Below, one piece after another: positions 46,163 to 56,364 of a stretch of 64,000 nt of DNA. The stretch covers positions 3,691,266-3,755,265 of the forward strand of contig OZ025212.1 of NCBI GenBank assembly GCA_964019055.1, read 5' to 3'. The notes under the pieces are model-generated. The model did no database searches. It saw nothing but the letters and a program-made list of their open reading frames with translations, and had not been told where the DNA came from. A program made the position numbers and the translations under genes. This stretch comes from Anthopleura xanthogrammica (taxonomy: Eukaryota > Cnidaria > Anthozoa > Actiniaria > Actiniidae). How positions within the stretch are numbered: the first letter of the stretch is position 1; each line of letters begins with the position of its first letter.

Positions 46163-46556
46163 CAAGAGAGCATAAATAAGAGAGGGAAACTTCTTAATAC
46201 CACGCGCGTCATGTGAATTCCCGGTTGGGCTATTTCTAGCATCCAAAGTCGTTTGGTTTTTAATTTTTGATGGCGTGGACGTGCGTGCGCGCTCAAAAAC
46301 AACATACTTTCTTCGATTTTCCTCACTTTTTTTGATAAAGATAAAGATCAGGATTGGCTATGTTCCGTTTTCTGATAAAACACGACTGAGGCTGTTGAAC
46401 ACTCAAAAAGACGCAAAATTTCTGTTTTTCCCCATAATCTTTTTATGCTTTCGCTACTTCCAGGTTTGGATGAAGCACACAATTTTTGACGCACAAGAGA
46501 AAATTGGCGCGCGCGGTGGTATTAAGAAGTTTTCCTCTCTTATTTATACTCTCTTG
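46163..46556. mobile_element. Non-autonomous DNA transposon with ~47-bp TIRs
   Basis: The left end, caagagagcataaataagag continuing agggaaacttcttaatacca, is the near-exact inverse of the right end, tggtattaagaagttttcct continuing ctcttatttatactctcttg. Total length is about 394 bp. A 101-codon open frame inside (46275-46580) overruns the TIR and shows no transposase motif. Confidence 0.8.
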
Positions 46557-47475
46557 TTTCTTCAATGTAATTTTTACTAAAATTCAACTTCATCTTTTGT
46601 GAATATTATAATTCTTATTAGACGTTTTAGTTCTGTACATCTGATTTGAAAATTAATCTACAAAATTATCGAAGTGTTTACTCAACTGTTTTCTTGGACT
46701 GGTTCACTGTATCGAACGTTTTAGAACTTCACATATCTGAATGAACTTTATTATTGTTTTATTGTCTGTCGAGGAGTGATAAAAATGAATTATTTTGAAA
46801 CTACCTAAATTACCGATTGATAAAAGAATCATCCATTCCTTCGTGTACTTTCCCACACAGAATAAGAACGTCCGCTATTTTAATAGATATTTAAAAAAAT
46901 TAACGTAATCTCAGCTTGTCTTAGGATGGATGTTTATTATAAATATACATACATATATAACCCTTGCACATGATAATCAATTCATCGATGTTTTCAAACT
47001 TAGTTCACACATATATCCCGCTGTAATTTTACGAAAACGCTCAACATGTCGCATGGAAAGTAGAAGATATCTGTGTAATCAAGGTTAATTAACTCAGCAA
47101 CGATAAAATCGCTTGGCAGGACGTTTCTACGCTCTGATGAATAATTAACTTGTATTTCCTGACTTGCTTCTAGTTAACATTTTGCAATTGGAATCAGTAG
47201 GTTTGAAGAACATAAACACACACTAAACACTAAACAAAGACAATTTTTTTGCTGTGGAGACATATATTAAAAAAAGGAAAAATTCTGATTTACTCTTACG
47301 GGAATTTTTTTTTTTTTTTTTTTTAAATCTTACTTTGCATGTTTCTGAAAAATATTGGGAAGCCTGATAATTGATCTAATAATTTGTTAGAATATACTGA
47401 AGAATTCATAAATATATCATTGCTTAGTTTGTCTTTATTATGAAAGTTAATGTGTTAGAAAAAGAAATAGTGAGG

Positions 47476-47478
<3 letters not shown>

Positions 47479-47517
<39 letters not shown>
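47479..47517. repeat. (AG)n microsatellite
   Basis: About 18 uninterrupted GA units. Confidence 0.9.
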
Positions 47518-47521
<4 letters not shown>

Positions 47522-48002
47522 TAAAAACATTTCTCAGTTTTTTTCTCAGTTCGCAGGCTCATTCCAAATGGTTGCAATTTATGAATGAATGGTAGCTAAG
47601 CTACTGCGAGCTCCACCGCGAAGACAGTTTAGATTTTGCTTCATTAAAATTCAAACTAAAATAAAATCTTAATAAAATGGAAAAAGAATGCTATTTACGT
47701 TTTGGAATTTTCGAAATTTAAACTATAAGTTAATGAGTTATTTGGAAAAATATTGCGGCAAATATGGCTAAAATGAAATGAAATTTATCCCCAAGTGTAT
47801 GAGAATTTTATCTTTAATAATTTTGTGCAAATAAATCAACTAAATATTATTTACCGAAGGATTTTTTTTTGACAAATAGAATGATAATGCTGTTTTAAAT
47901 TAGCAATAATTTTAAACTTATTTGATGAACAATTTAGAAATCCATCCATAGGCTACGAAATTAAAACTGAAGTATAACCATGTCTAAGATCCCCCTCTAT
48001 TC

Positions 48003-48665
48003 CGTATACAGTGCATTCCTATGGTGCCATACACTCGTATAGCTCAGAGACCCTCTTCCATTTCTTATACAGTGCAGTCTTATATGGTGCCGTACACCCG
48101 TATAGCTCAGAGATCCCCTTCCTTACCTATACAGTGCAGTCCTATGGTGCCATATACACTTGTATAGTTCAGAGATCCCCTTCCTTACCTATACAGTGCA
48201 GTCCTATGGTGCCATATACACTTGTATAGTTCAGAGATCCCCTTCCTTACCTATACAGTGCAGTCCTATGGTGTCATATACACTTGTATAGTTCAGAGAT
48301 CCCCTTCCTTACCTATACAGTGCAGTCCTATGGTGCCGTACACTCGTATAGCTCAGAGATCCCCTTCCTTACCTATACAGTGCAGTCCTATGGTGCCATA
48401 TACACTTGTATAGTTCAGAGATCCCCTTCCTTACCTATACAGTGCAGTCCTATGGTGCCATATACACTTGTATAGTTCAGAGATCCCCTTCCTTACCTAT
48501 ACAGTGCAGTCCTATGGTGCCATATACACTTGTATAGTTCAGAGATCCCCTTCCTTACCTATACAGTGCATTCCTATGGTGCCATACACTCGTGAAGGTC
48601 AGAGATCCCCTCCATTTCCTATACAGTGCAGTCTTATGGTGCCGTACAGCCATATAGTTCAGCTC
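48003..48665. repeat. 62-bp minisatellite abutting the 3' end of DISC-C
   Basis: About 11 tandem units of 62 bp with the core cctatacagtgcagtcctat and ggtgccatatacacttgtat. The unit at the right end merges into the DISC-C last exon: on the minus strand each unit contains a version of the exon end (ctatatggctgtacggcacc, then the stop region) plus the following 3' flank. Open frames across the array are repeat artefacts. Confidence 0.9.
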
Positions 48666-51600
48666 TCAAAGAAATGGCCAGATTCCAGCTCAGGGCAACG
48701 ATCCTGATGTATCTTGTTTTGATTGGCAATGGCAGTTTTTTTTGGTGACTACCGTATTCATGTCAAAATTAGCTTGGAACACCTGGAAATGAAAATCTCT
48801 GGATCAGTATCAATAAAGTGTTAAAAAGGAAGTCAAGGTGCTCCTTATATTATTATAATTGTAATTCATATTAGGAAACTCGTACGCAGCCACAAAATTG
48901 AATCGCGTGCATCCAACTCGATATGCAACGTTACTGAAGGCATGATGTTCTTAGCCAAGGAAATTTGATTATGATAGTGTATCGGTGGCCAGTATTGGAT
49001 AGCCCTCCTCTGAACGTTTGCTACTTGTGACATCCAACTGTCCAATTTTGAAAATGACAAGGTACCAAAATTCTCTTTCTCGTAGGCATAACAATCGCAA
49101 GTTTCACCCCTAAATGGTACTAAATGACGCTAATTTTACAGCATCTTAATTAGTTTTTCGTTTGAACACCCTAAAAGGTACCAGATAACAAAAATTAACC
49201 CCTAAAAGGTACGACGAGCATCTCCGCCCCTTTCACATTGGAGCCCCCCCCCCCAATCCCGAGATGAAAGATAAAACATCCAAAGATTTGCGGGACAAAA
49301 ATAAAATCAATCCTGACTGGATTACCTGAACAGCGTTAGCATATTTGTAGGAAAACCAGTTGAGGTGTTCTAAGCTATACTTGAGCGAGTAACTGGTGAT
49401 CCATTGGCTGAAAGAGCCACGTCCTTGGGTAGCTACATGGCTAATAATCATCAGGCTTTCAAGGTCTATCTGGAGGTAATGACCAGGCACTGGTGGCATT
49501 GGTGCGATCCAAGCTCCTGAATAATACAAACGCCCCTTCCAAGCTGGTGCGATAGGTCCAAATTCAGCAGAAGACGACATCTGAGCGTTAGTGATTCGAT
49601 TGTCTTGCAAGCCAAGTGGCGAGTTACAGCCTACAGGATTCGAATATATATTCCTAGTTAATGGATTTATGATTTACCGACGTTAATTTTATCGAACTCT
49701 GAAATGACCTCTGGGCTGAAGTAATCCAGGGTACGGCTAACTCACAAATCAAACCCTGAAACAACGTCTGGGCTGATCTAAGTCAGGGCATGGCTAACTC
49801 ACAGATCAAACCCTGAAACAACGTCTGGGCTGATCTAAGTCAGGGCATGGCTAACTCACAAATCAAACCCTGAAACAACCTCTGAACTGATCTAAGTCAG
49901 GGCATGGCTAACTCACAGATCAAACCCTGAAACAACGTCTGGGCTGATCTAAGTCAGGGCATGGCTAACTCACAGATCAAACCCTGAAACAACGTCTGGG
50001 CTGATCTAAGTCAGGGCATGGCTAACTCACAGATCAAACCCTGAAACAACGTCTGGGCTGATCTAAGTCAGGGCATGGCTAACTCACAGATCAAACCCTG
50101 AAACAACGTCTGGGCTGATCTAAGTCAGGGCATGGCTAACTCACAGATCAAACCCTGAAACAACGTCTGGGCTGATCTAAGTCAGGGCATGGCTAACTCA
50201 CAGATCAAACCCTGAAACAACGTCTGGGCTGATCTAAGTCAGGGCATGGCTAACTCACAAATCAAACCCTGAAACAACCTCTGAACTGATCTAAGTCAGG
50301 GCATGGCTAACTCACAGATCAAACCCTGAAACAACGTCTGGGCTGATCTAAGTCAGGGCATGGCTAACTCACAGATCAAACCCTGAAACAACGTCTGGGC
50401 TGATCTAAGTCAGGGCATGGCTAACTCACAGATCAAACCCTGAAACAACGTCTGGGCTGATCTAAGTCAGGGCATGGCTAACTCACAGATCAAACCCTGA
50501 AACAACGTCTGGGCTGATCTAAGTCAGGGCATGGCTAACTCACAGATCAAACCCTGAAACAACGTCTGGGCTGATCTAAGTCAGGGCATGGCTAACTCAC
50601 AGATCAAACCCTGAAACAACGTCTGGGCTGATCTAAGTCAGGGCATGGCTAACTCACAGATCAAACCCTGAAACAACGTCTGGGCTGATCTAAGTCAGGG
50701 CATGGCTAACTCACAGATCAAACCCTGAAACAACGTCTGGGCTGATCTAAGTCAGGGCATGGCTAACTCACAGATCAAACCCTGAAACAACGTCTGGGCT
50801 GATCTAAGTCAGGGCATGGCTAACTCACAGATCAAACCCTGAAACAACGTCTGGGCTGATCTAAGTCAGGGCATGGCTAACTCACAAATCAAACCCTGAA
50901 ACAACGTCTGGGCTGATCTAAGTCAGGGCATGGCTAACTCACAGATCAAACCATGAAACAACGTCTGGGCTGATCAAAGTCAGGGCATGGCTAACTCACA
51001 GATCAAACCCTGAAACAACGTCTGGGCTGATCTAAGTCAGGGCATGGCTAACTCACATATTGAACCCTGAAACAATGTCATGGGCTGATCCAAGTCAGGG
51101 CATGGGTAACTCACAGATCAAGTCCTGAAACAACGTCTGGGTTGATCAAAGTCAGGGCAAGGCTAAATCATAACCTCTAAGCTGATGTAAGAGAGGACAT
51201 GGCTAATGTTTGGGTTTTGGAAGATAAGAAATTCGAAGAATCCGAAGAAAAAACCTCGAATCAAGAGAAAGGCCTAACAAACTCTGCTCAGAGGTGAGAG
51301 GCGATTGTACTACTACACCACCCTTGGTTCCCTAAATGCAATTTGTCATTCTTAAGCTTTCTGTAGTTTTCATTACCACATGAATCCTGTTAACCTCATT
51401 AACACCAATATCTTGCGAGCCTCAAATAAGTTAAAAACACTTGAATAAGAGAAATCTTTAAAAAAAGGAATTGTACAGACCAAGGAGGAATTGCTGTGCA
51501 ACATTCATTATGATACTTGCCTTGGCACCTGTAACTCATGCCATCGCTTTTTATGAAACAAACTTCATTATTCGGATCACTGCAAAGCTGGCTGTTACAC

Positions 51601-51953
51601 AAAAGCAACGGGCGAAGGAAGTAAAGGATGTAGTGGCTTGCACTGCTGGCAGGAACCAAGTGTTCAGGATTGGTCAGGTGAGTATGGCTGTTCACCTCAC
51701 ACACGCCTCTGTCTGTGTGCATGTTAACGCTGTGGCAGTCCACGTTAGCTTCACATTTCTTCACGCACTCCATAAAACTGAACACGTTGCTGAACGACTG
51801 GATCACGTGATTTAGGAGCACGCGACCTGACTGAGGCAATATCTGGGTGAAGATTGTGGCGTGTGATGGTTGCCATGGTGAAAAGGAAATCACGAGAAAC
51901 ACAAAGAAAATCATCTCAATGTACACTAAGAAAAAGATAAAATTCAAAAACAT
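48634..51953 (-). CDS. DISC-C: PAN plus discoidin protein, frameshifted in the last exon
   Basis: The exons are 51953-51521 (or from the Met at 51914), 49630-49326 and 48782-48634. Intron 1 uses a GC donor (ccaag|gcaagt); intron 2 is GT-AG; phases 1 and 0 match the paralogues. Exon 1 gives a hydrophobic leader, the PAN-like module (CVKKCEANVDCHSVNMHTD, CEVNSHTHLTNPEHLVP) and CNSQLCSDPNNEVC. Exon 2 gives GCNSPLGLQDNRITNAQM, GHYLQIDLESL and WFSYKYANAVQ. In exon 3 a run of eight A (48736-48743, read on the minus strand) puts the rest out of frame, so translation ends early and loses the closing YGC; beyond the run the other frame still reads TRYIRIVALSW and ELYGC. It is either a recent pseudogene, a polymorphism, or a homopolymer error. 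Intron 1 is mostly 57-bp satellite. Confidence 0.8.
49741..51165. repeat. 57-bp satellite array inside DISC-C intron 1
   Basis: About 25 head-to-tail units of 57 bp (core aaccctgaaacaacgtctgg, then gctgatctaagtcagggcat, ggctaactcacagatc). Most units are nearly identical; the edges (49690-49760 and 51050-51170) are diverged. A distinctive variant (aacctctgaactgatc preceded by cacaaatc) occurs at about 49857 and again about 399 bp later, i.e. seven units apart. Confidence 0.95.
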
Positions 51954-53152
51954 TTTTTGAGATTGTGCATTCTTGAATAATAAGATTTCCTTTCTTTTGG
52001 TTCAAAAAAAACAAAAAAAAAACAAAAAAAAAACTGCCAAAACACATACAAAGTGAACCTGTTATAGATTTGCTTGAATGGTCACGAAATAAAGGTTTCA
52101 AGGTTGAGTGTATATGCCTAAAATATGAAATAAAAATACACTTGCGCGAATTTCGTAAGCTAGATAGGTTTATGGTGGAATGCTTGCCAGTCAGCTTAGC
52201 GCTCTGATTCGTACTGGCATAGTATATTCATCTTTTTTTGTCGATACACAAAACTAGAATTAAGTAATACTACTTTGGCTCGGGATACATTAATCAACCG
52301 CTCAAAAAGCAGGTTTAGGTGTTCCGTGCTATCCGGAAGAAATTCCAACTCCTAGCAGTGAAACTTTGGGCCCTGGTCCCGTGTTAAAGGCATATGTACT
52401 GGTAAAAAAAACATCGATTCTTGCAACTACTCGCTACTAAAAATAAAAATACGATTTCCTTGTTCAATAGCCTTTCAGAAAATGTATACTTTATTAGAAA
52501 TCAGATGCATGGAAATTAAACGCCTTGTATTGTGCAAGTCCAAAATCATGGCCCAATATTTGGGTAATTAAGTTTTGTGATCCCCTGAAAGCAAACCTAT
52601 GTCACTAATATTTTCTCACTACAAATTACTAAAAAATTACTATTTTTGAAAAGCGGATATCAGTGCAAAGCTTCTTTCTTGTGTTTTTATGAGAGTAAAT
52701 AACTATTATGTTACTGCGAGTTCAAAACCTTTAAATTATTCTAGCTAAATTCAGCTGTATAATATCAAAACGGTGACTATCAAGGCTGGAACTAAATATT
52801 AATTTAACATTCAGTTAAAAAGTACCTTTTTTTAAAGTGTAGCTTTGGTTTGCCGATAATTGAAGTATTTCATTGGCAGCCGGTTTAGGGCGTAAATCTG
52901 CAGGTGTACGGATCAACTGAAGAGTGAAAAGGAACTCTTCATTTCAATAAATGTTTGTGCTTTCCAAATTCAAAACAATAAGTCCCATGCAAAGCTTTAA
53001 TCCGATCTACAAACCTACAATTCATTCAAATCTATTGTCTTCGATATATTGTTATTATTTCTATTGTATTACGTACGCGTGTTATTCATTTTATTTCTAG
53101 AACGACCAAGTATGTTTCTCCGTAACCATGCCAGCCAACATGAAAAGCTCTA

Positions 53153-53367
53153 GAATTCCCCTTCACAGTTCCCTGCGCCATCTTGAAAGGTAGCTGTGAC
53201 TTTGCATCGAAGCGAGACGAACGGTGAGGTTGCAATGATAGAGACATGAATAATTGTCCAAGGTGTTAAACAAAGTCTCTATCATTGCAAGCTCGCCGTT
53301 CTTCTCTCTTCGATGCAAAGGCACAGCTACCTTTCAAGATGGCGCAGGGAACTGTGAAGGGGACTAT
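53153..53367. mobile_element. MITE-like element, 'CCTTCACAGTTCCCTG' family, copy 3
   Basis: This is the best preserved copy. Left arm: ccccttcacagttccctgcg, ccatcttgaaaggtagct, gcatcgaagcgagacgaacg, gttgcaatgatagaga. The right arm mirrors it through agctacctttcaagatggcg and cagggaactgtgaaggggac. Arms are about 95 nt with a ~30-nt centre. Confidence 0.85.
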
Positions 53368-54014
53368 TCATGATTTCTCGATTCAACATTTTTTATCTAT
53401 AAATAAATATGACAGATTTTTGTTTCCGTTACATGAGTTTAAAACATTATTCAGGTTTTTTACACAAGGCAGATTAGTTTCTCAGTTTTTAGATATTTTA
53501 TGTGCACAAGAAATATTCTGATTCTATAAGATTAGATCTTGCTAAGTAATGCTTATGCTGTATTTAAGGTGAAATAATTCTTACAGCAGTACAAGATGTA
53601 GTTCATACACCAAGTGGTTTATCCATCCATACAGTTCATCTCATCTCTGATTTATCTACAATGATATTTTAACAGGATGCTCCTTCACTTTAGTGATTTT
53701 CAAGAAGGTCCTGTAAAACTAATTGTTATGCATCAAAATGGAGTTAAGAAAAAGTTGAAGGCAAATTATCGAAACCAAATGAGAAAAAATTACAATTATG
53801 CAAAAACGGCAAAAATTCAAATAGCATACTTTAAAGAGTTCATTCAAAAAAAATTAGACTTAAATTGAGAAATCTTTGATGAATGTTTAACAACGTCACT
53901 TAGATTGTTCCATTCTTTAAGGGCTTGATATGATAGCCTTTGCTTCCCCAATTTGTTTTAACAATTGGTAGGCGAAATTCATTTCCATGTCTTGTGTTAT
54001 GTCCATGCTCATTC

Positions 54015-54175
54015 AGTGCAGTGATTGTGGTGTAGTTGACAGGATGTGGTCTATCTATCCATACAGTTTATCTCATCAGTACTGATAGTCGTGGTGTAGT
54101 TGACAGGATGTGGTCTATCCATCCATACAGGTCATCTCATCAGTACTGATGGTTGTGGTGTAGTTGATATAGTTC
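54015..54175. repeat. 64-bp minisatellite 3' of DISC-D
   Basis: About 2.5 units with period 64 (gtggtgtagttgacaggatg begins at 54027 and 54091, and a partial third at 54155). Each unit carries atccatacagttcatctcat or a variant, which resembles the inverse of the DISC-D exon end (gctgaaatatatggatg). A further single match lies at 53613-53640. Confidence 0.75.
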
Positions 54176-54216
54176 AAATATGGATTCAGTTTCCTGTGTT
54201 AGCTGTTGTATAGTAC

Positions 54217-54996
54217 TTACGGTAGTGTACATCCATATATTTCAGCTCTCATCGAGATATAATCCTCCCACTCCAAGACAACGATTCTGATATATCTTGC
54301 TTTTATTACTAATGGGAGGCTGTTGGCGACAACGGTATATTTATCATGATTTCCTTGGAATTCCTTTAAAAATGCAAAAGAAGAGGTCATATTTTATACG
54401 TCACATACACTGTTTTTTTATTCTCGACGTTGAGGGTCACTTTGCATAAATACAATAGCTTGTTATCCTTCACTGCACATAAAAACTATTGTGTTTATGC
54501 AAAGTACCTTCAAATTTGATGCAAATGAGCAAAATCGAAATGCTTTATGGGTTGTAAGAAAGCTGTGTATAGTTTAAGCCTGGGTCACACTAGCGTTGTA
54601 ATCGTATTCGTAAGCAACAGAAGTGTAACAGTTCTGCCAGTGTAACAGTTAACAGTGCTTAACTTTTTTCACACCTCAGTAATAAATGCGACACTGAGTC
54701 TGCGTATTAGCTCACGATTACAGTGCTAGTGTGAACCAGGCTTAAAGATAATTTTGTAATCGATTTGATGTCTATAGCTTCAATAGCTGGGTTTCAATCA
54801 GCTGATAAAGTCTTTGAATCTCATTATCTGCTCCAAATGGTGGTCAAACACTGACCACTATGTGCTGTCAGCCAGAATGAATTCTATTGAAAACTTGCAA
54901 CTTAGTTGATCAAAAGTCAGCACGAGACAGGAAATGACGTCAAATGAAATTTGGTTTATAATATATATTTTAGTTTATAATTATAGTTTATAATTG

Positions 54997-55038
<42 letters not shown>

Positions 55039-56364
55039 GAAAAAAAGAAAAATTAAATACCTTAACTTGGTTCTGGTATTTGTATGTTAACCAGAAATCA
55101 CCATCCATGCTGTAGCTCAGATAATACTTGGTCACCCATTGAAGATAAGGATCTTGATGTCTTGCTTGAGTGGCTACTTTACTGATGGTCATAGCCTTAC
55201 CAAGGTCTATCTGTAAGTACTCCCCAACTTTTGATGTTTTGGGGGCCCAACAACCTGCACCTAACGTGCTGTTTAGGCGACTATGCTTGGGAACGTGGGG
55301 TGAGCGGAGATAAGATGATGCTGTGATTTGCGCGTCTGTTATGCGACCGTCCTCCATCCCTAGTGGATTGACACAATCTATGGAATGACCCAAAGACGTT
55401 TATTTCAGCAAGTAAGATTCAACAAGTAAACAAAGGATATTATATATAGAGATGATAACTAGCGGTAAGCTAGTGTGGGCTGCGTCGGTGTTTCTAATGA
55501 AACAGTGTGTTTTATCACGATATCATATATAGCTAATTACAAAAAGGCTGTTATGTTCAATTTTCGAATACACCGATAAAAAAAGTGTAAATGTTTGAGC
55601 TACTACCTGTGCTAAATTCAGAAATATACGAGTGTTTTTAACGCGATACGAGCGATTTAAAAAAAGTCACGAAATCCACTCCCAATGTACCCTTTTCGAA
55701 TATGGCGTCTATGACGTCAAACAAGGACTCTGAGAATGTCCCGGATGTCGAAGCCCAATGATTTCCACTAGCAGTATCCAGGACTTGAATGCCCCGGATT
55801 TCAAAACACAATCATTATCACTCATGACATCCGGGACATTCTCGGGCTCCTCGTTTGATGTCATAGACGCCATATTCGAAAAGGGTCTATTACACTCATA
55901 CATTACAATTTGCCAGTTGGGGCAGGGAGAGAAACATAATCGTTTTATCTTTGAAATGAAAGGTGAATACTCATAATTTACTTACCATGACAATGACGAA
56001 CGGTTCCCTTTATAAAGCACCTCTTATCTGGACCAGGACAGAAGCGGTTTCTACAAACGACTGCTGGATGTAGAGAATACATCATATAGCTAGTATGATG
56101 GCTGGCTGAGACAAAATCCTCAGGGGCGGAGAGGTGAGTGGCACTGTTCAATTCACACATCCCTCTGTCTGTGTAAATGTTGATGCTGTAACAGTAAACG
56201 TTTTTATCGCACTTCTTTATACAGCCCATTGTACTCGTACCCATGAATGACTCAATCACGTGATTGATAAGCACGTGACCTGGCTGGGTGTAGTCACCGC
56301 AGCTGGCTTGTGAATATCGCCATGGCAACACGAGGAATAGAAGTACTGCACACCAAACCATCAT
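54217..56364 (-). CDS. DISC-D: secreted PAN plus discoidin protein
   Basis: The exons are 56364-55986, 55377-55061 and 54363-54217, giving 280 aa, with GT-AG introns in phases 1 and 0. The ATG lies just after an acceptor-like cctccttttcag, so a non-coding first exon probably precedes it. MMVWCAVLLFLVLPWRYSQA is the signal peptide. The PAN-like module has CIKKCDKNVYCYSINIYTD and CELNSATHLSAPEDFVS, then CRNRFCPGPDKRC. The discoidin domain has DCVNPLGMEDGRITDAQITA, GEYLQIDLGKA and WLTYKYQNQVK, and ends ARYIRIVVLEW and EIYGC. All conserved cysteines are present. It is predicted to be secreted; a carbohydrate- or lipid-surface-binding role is inferred from discoidin families. An (aat)n tract lies in intron 2 immediately beyond exon 2. 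Confidence 0.9.
54785..54955. repeat. Dispersed repeat, 'CTCCAAATGGTGGTCAAACA' family, copy 3
   Basis: Matches 14154-14295 over gctgggtttcaatcagctga and ctgctccaaatggtggtcaa, and the inverse copy at 17280-17440 including its cgagacaggaaatgacgtca end. It lies in DISC-D intron 2. Confidence 0.65.
54998..55036. repeat. (AAT)n microsatellite in DISC-D intron 2
   Basis: About 13 AAT units, lying 25 nt from the donor of exon 2. Confidence 0.85.
55680..55880. repeat. Inverted repeat in DISC-D intron 1
   Basis: The left arm, cccttttcgaatatggcgtc then tatgacgtcaaacaagg, is mirrored by the right arm, cgtttgatgtcatagacgcc then atattcgaaaagggt. The intervening part also pairs in pieces (gagaatgtcccggatgtc against gacatccgggacattctc). 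It is a foldback element of about 200 nt. Confidence 0.75.

Larger units (their letters stand above)
43044..48002. other. Long gene-free stretch between DISC-B and the DISC-C minisatellite
   Basis: Holds simple repeats (43140-43680, 44800-45050 (gaag)n-like, 47479-47517 (ag)n), one SINE (44395-44665) and one TIR element (46163-46556). The rest is AT-rich with no recognisable exon. Confidence 0.5.
51954..54216. other. Spacer between DISC-C and DISC-D
   Basis: Contains the MITE copy at 53153-53367 and the 64-bp minisatellite at 54015-54175. A dispersed repeat at 52735-52990 has relatives at 59285-59440 and 60255-60330 (shared ggctggaact, caggtgtacgga, aactcttcattt). A 63-codon lysine-rich frame at 53677-53868 has no support. 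Confidence 0.5.

Noticed and set aside
46275..46580. 101-codon frame inside the TIR element
   Set aside because: Runs through the terminal inverted repeat and has no transposase motif.
48011..48707. Overlapping frames with YTVQSYGA repeats
   Set aside because: Antisense readings of the 62-bp minisatellite derived from the DISC-C 3' end.
49741..51165. CRISPR-like appearance of many identical repeats
   Set aside because: Units are strictly head-to-tail with no unique spacers, and the genome is animal.
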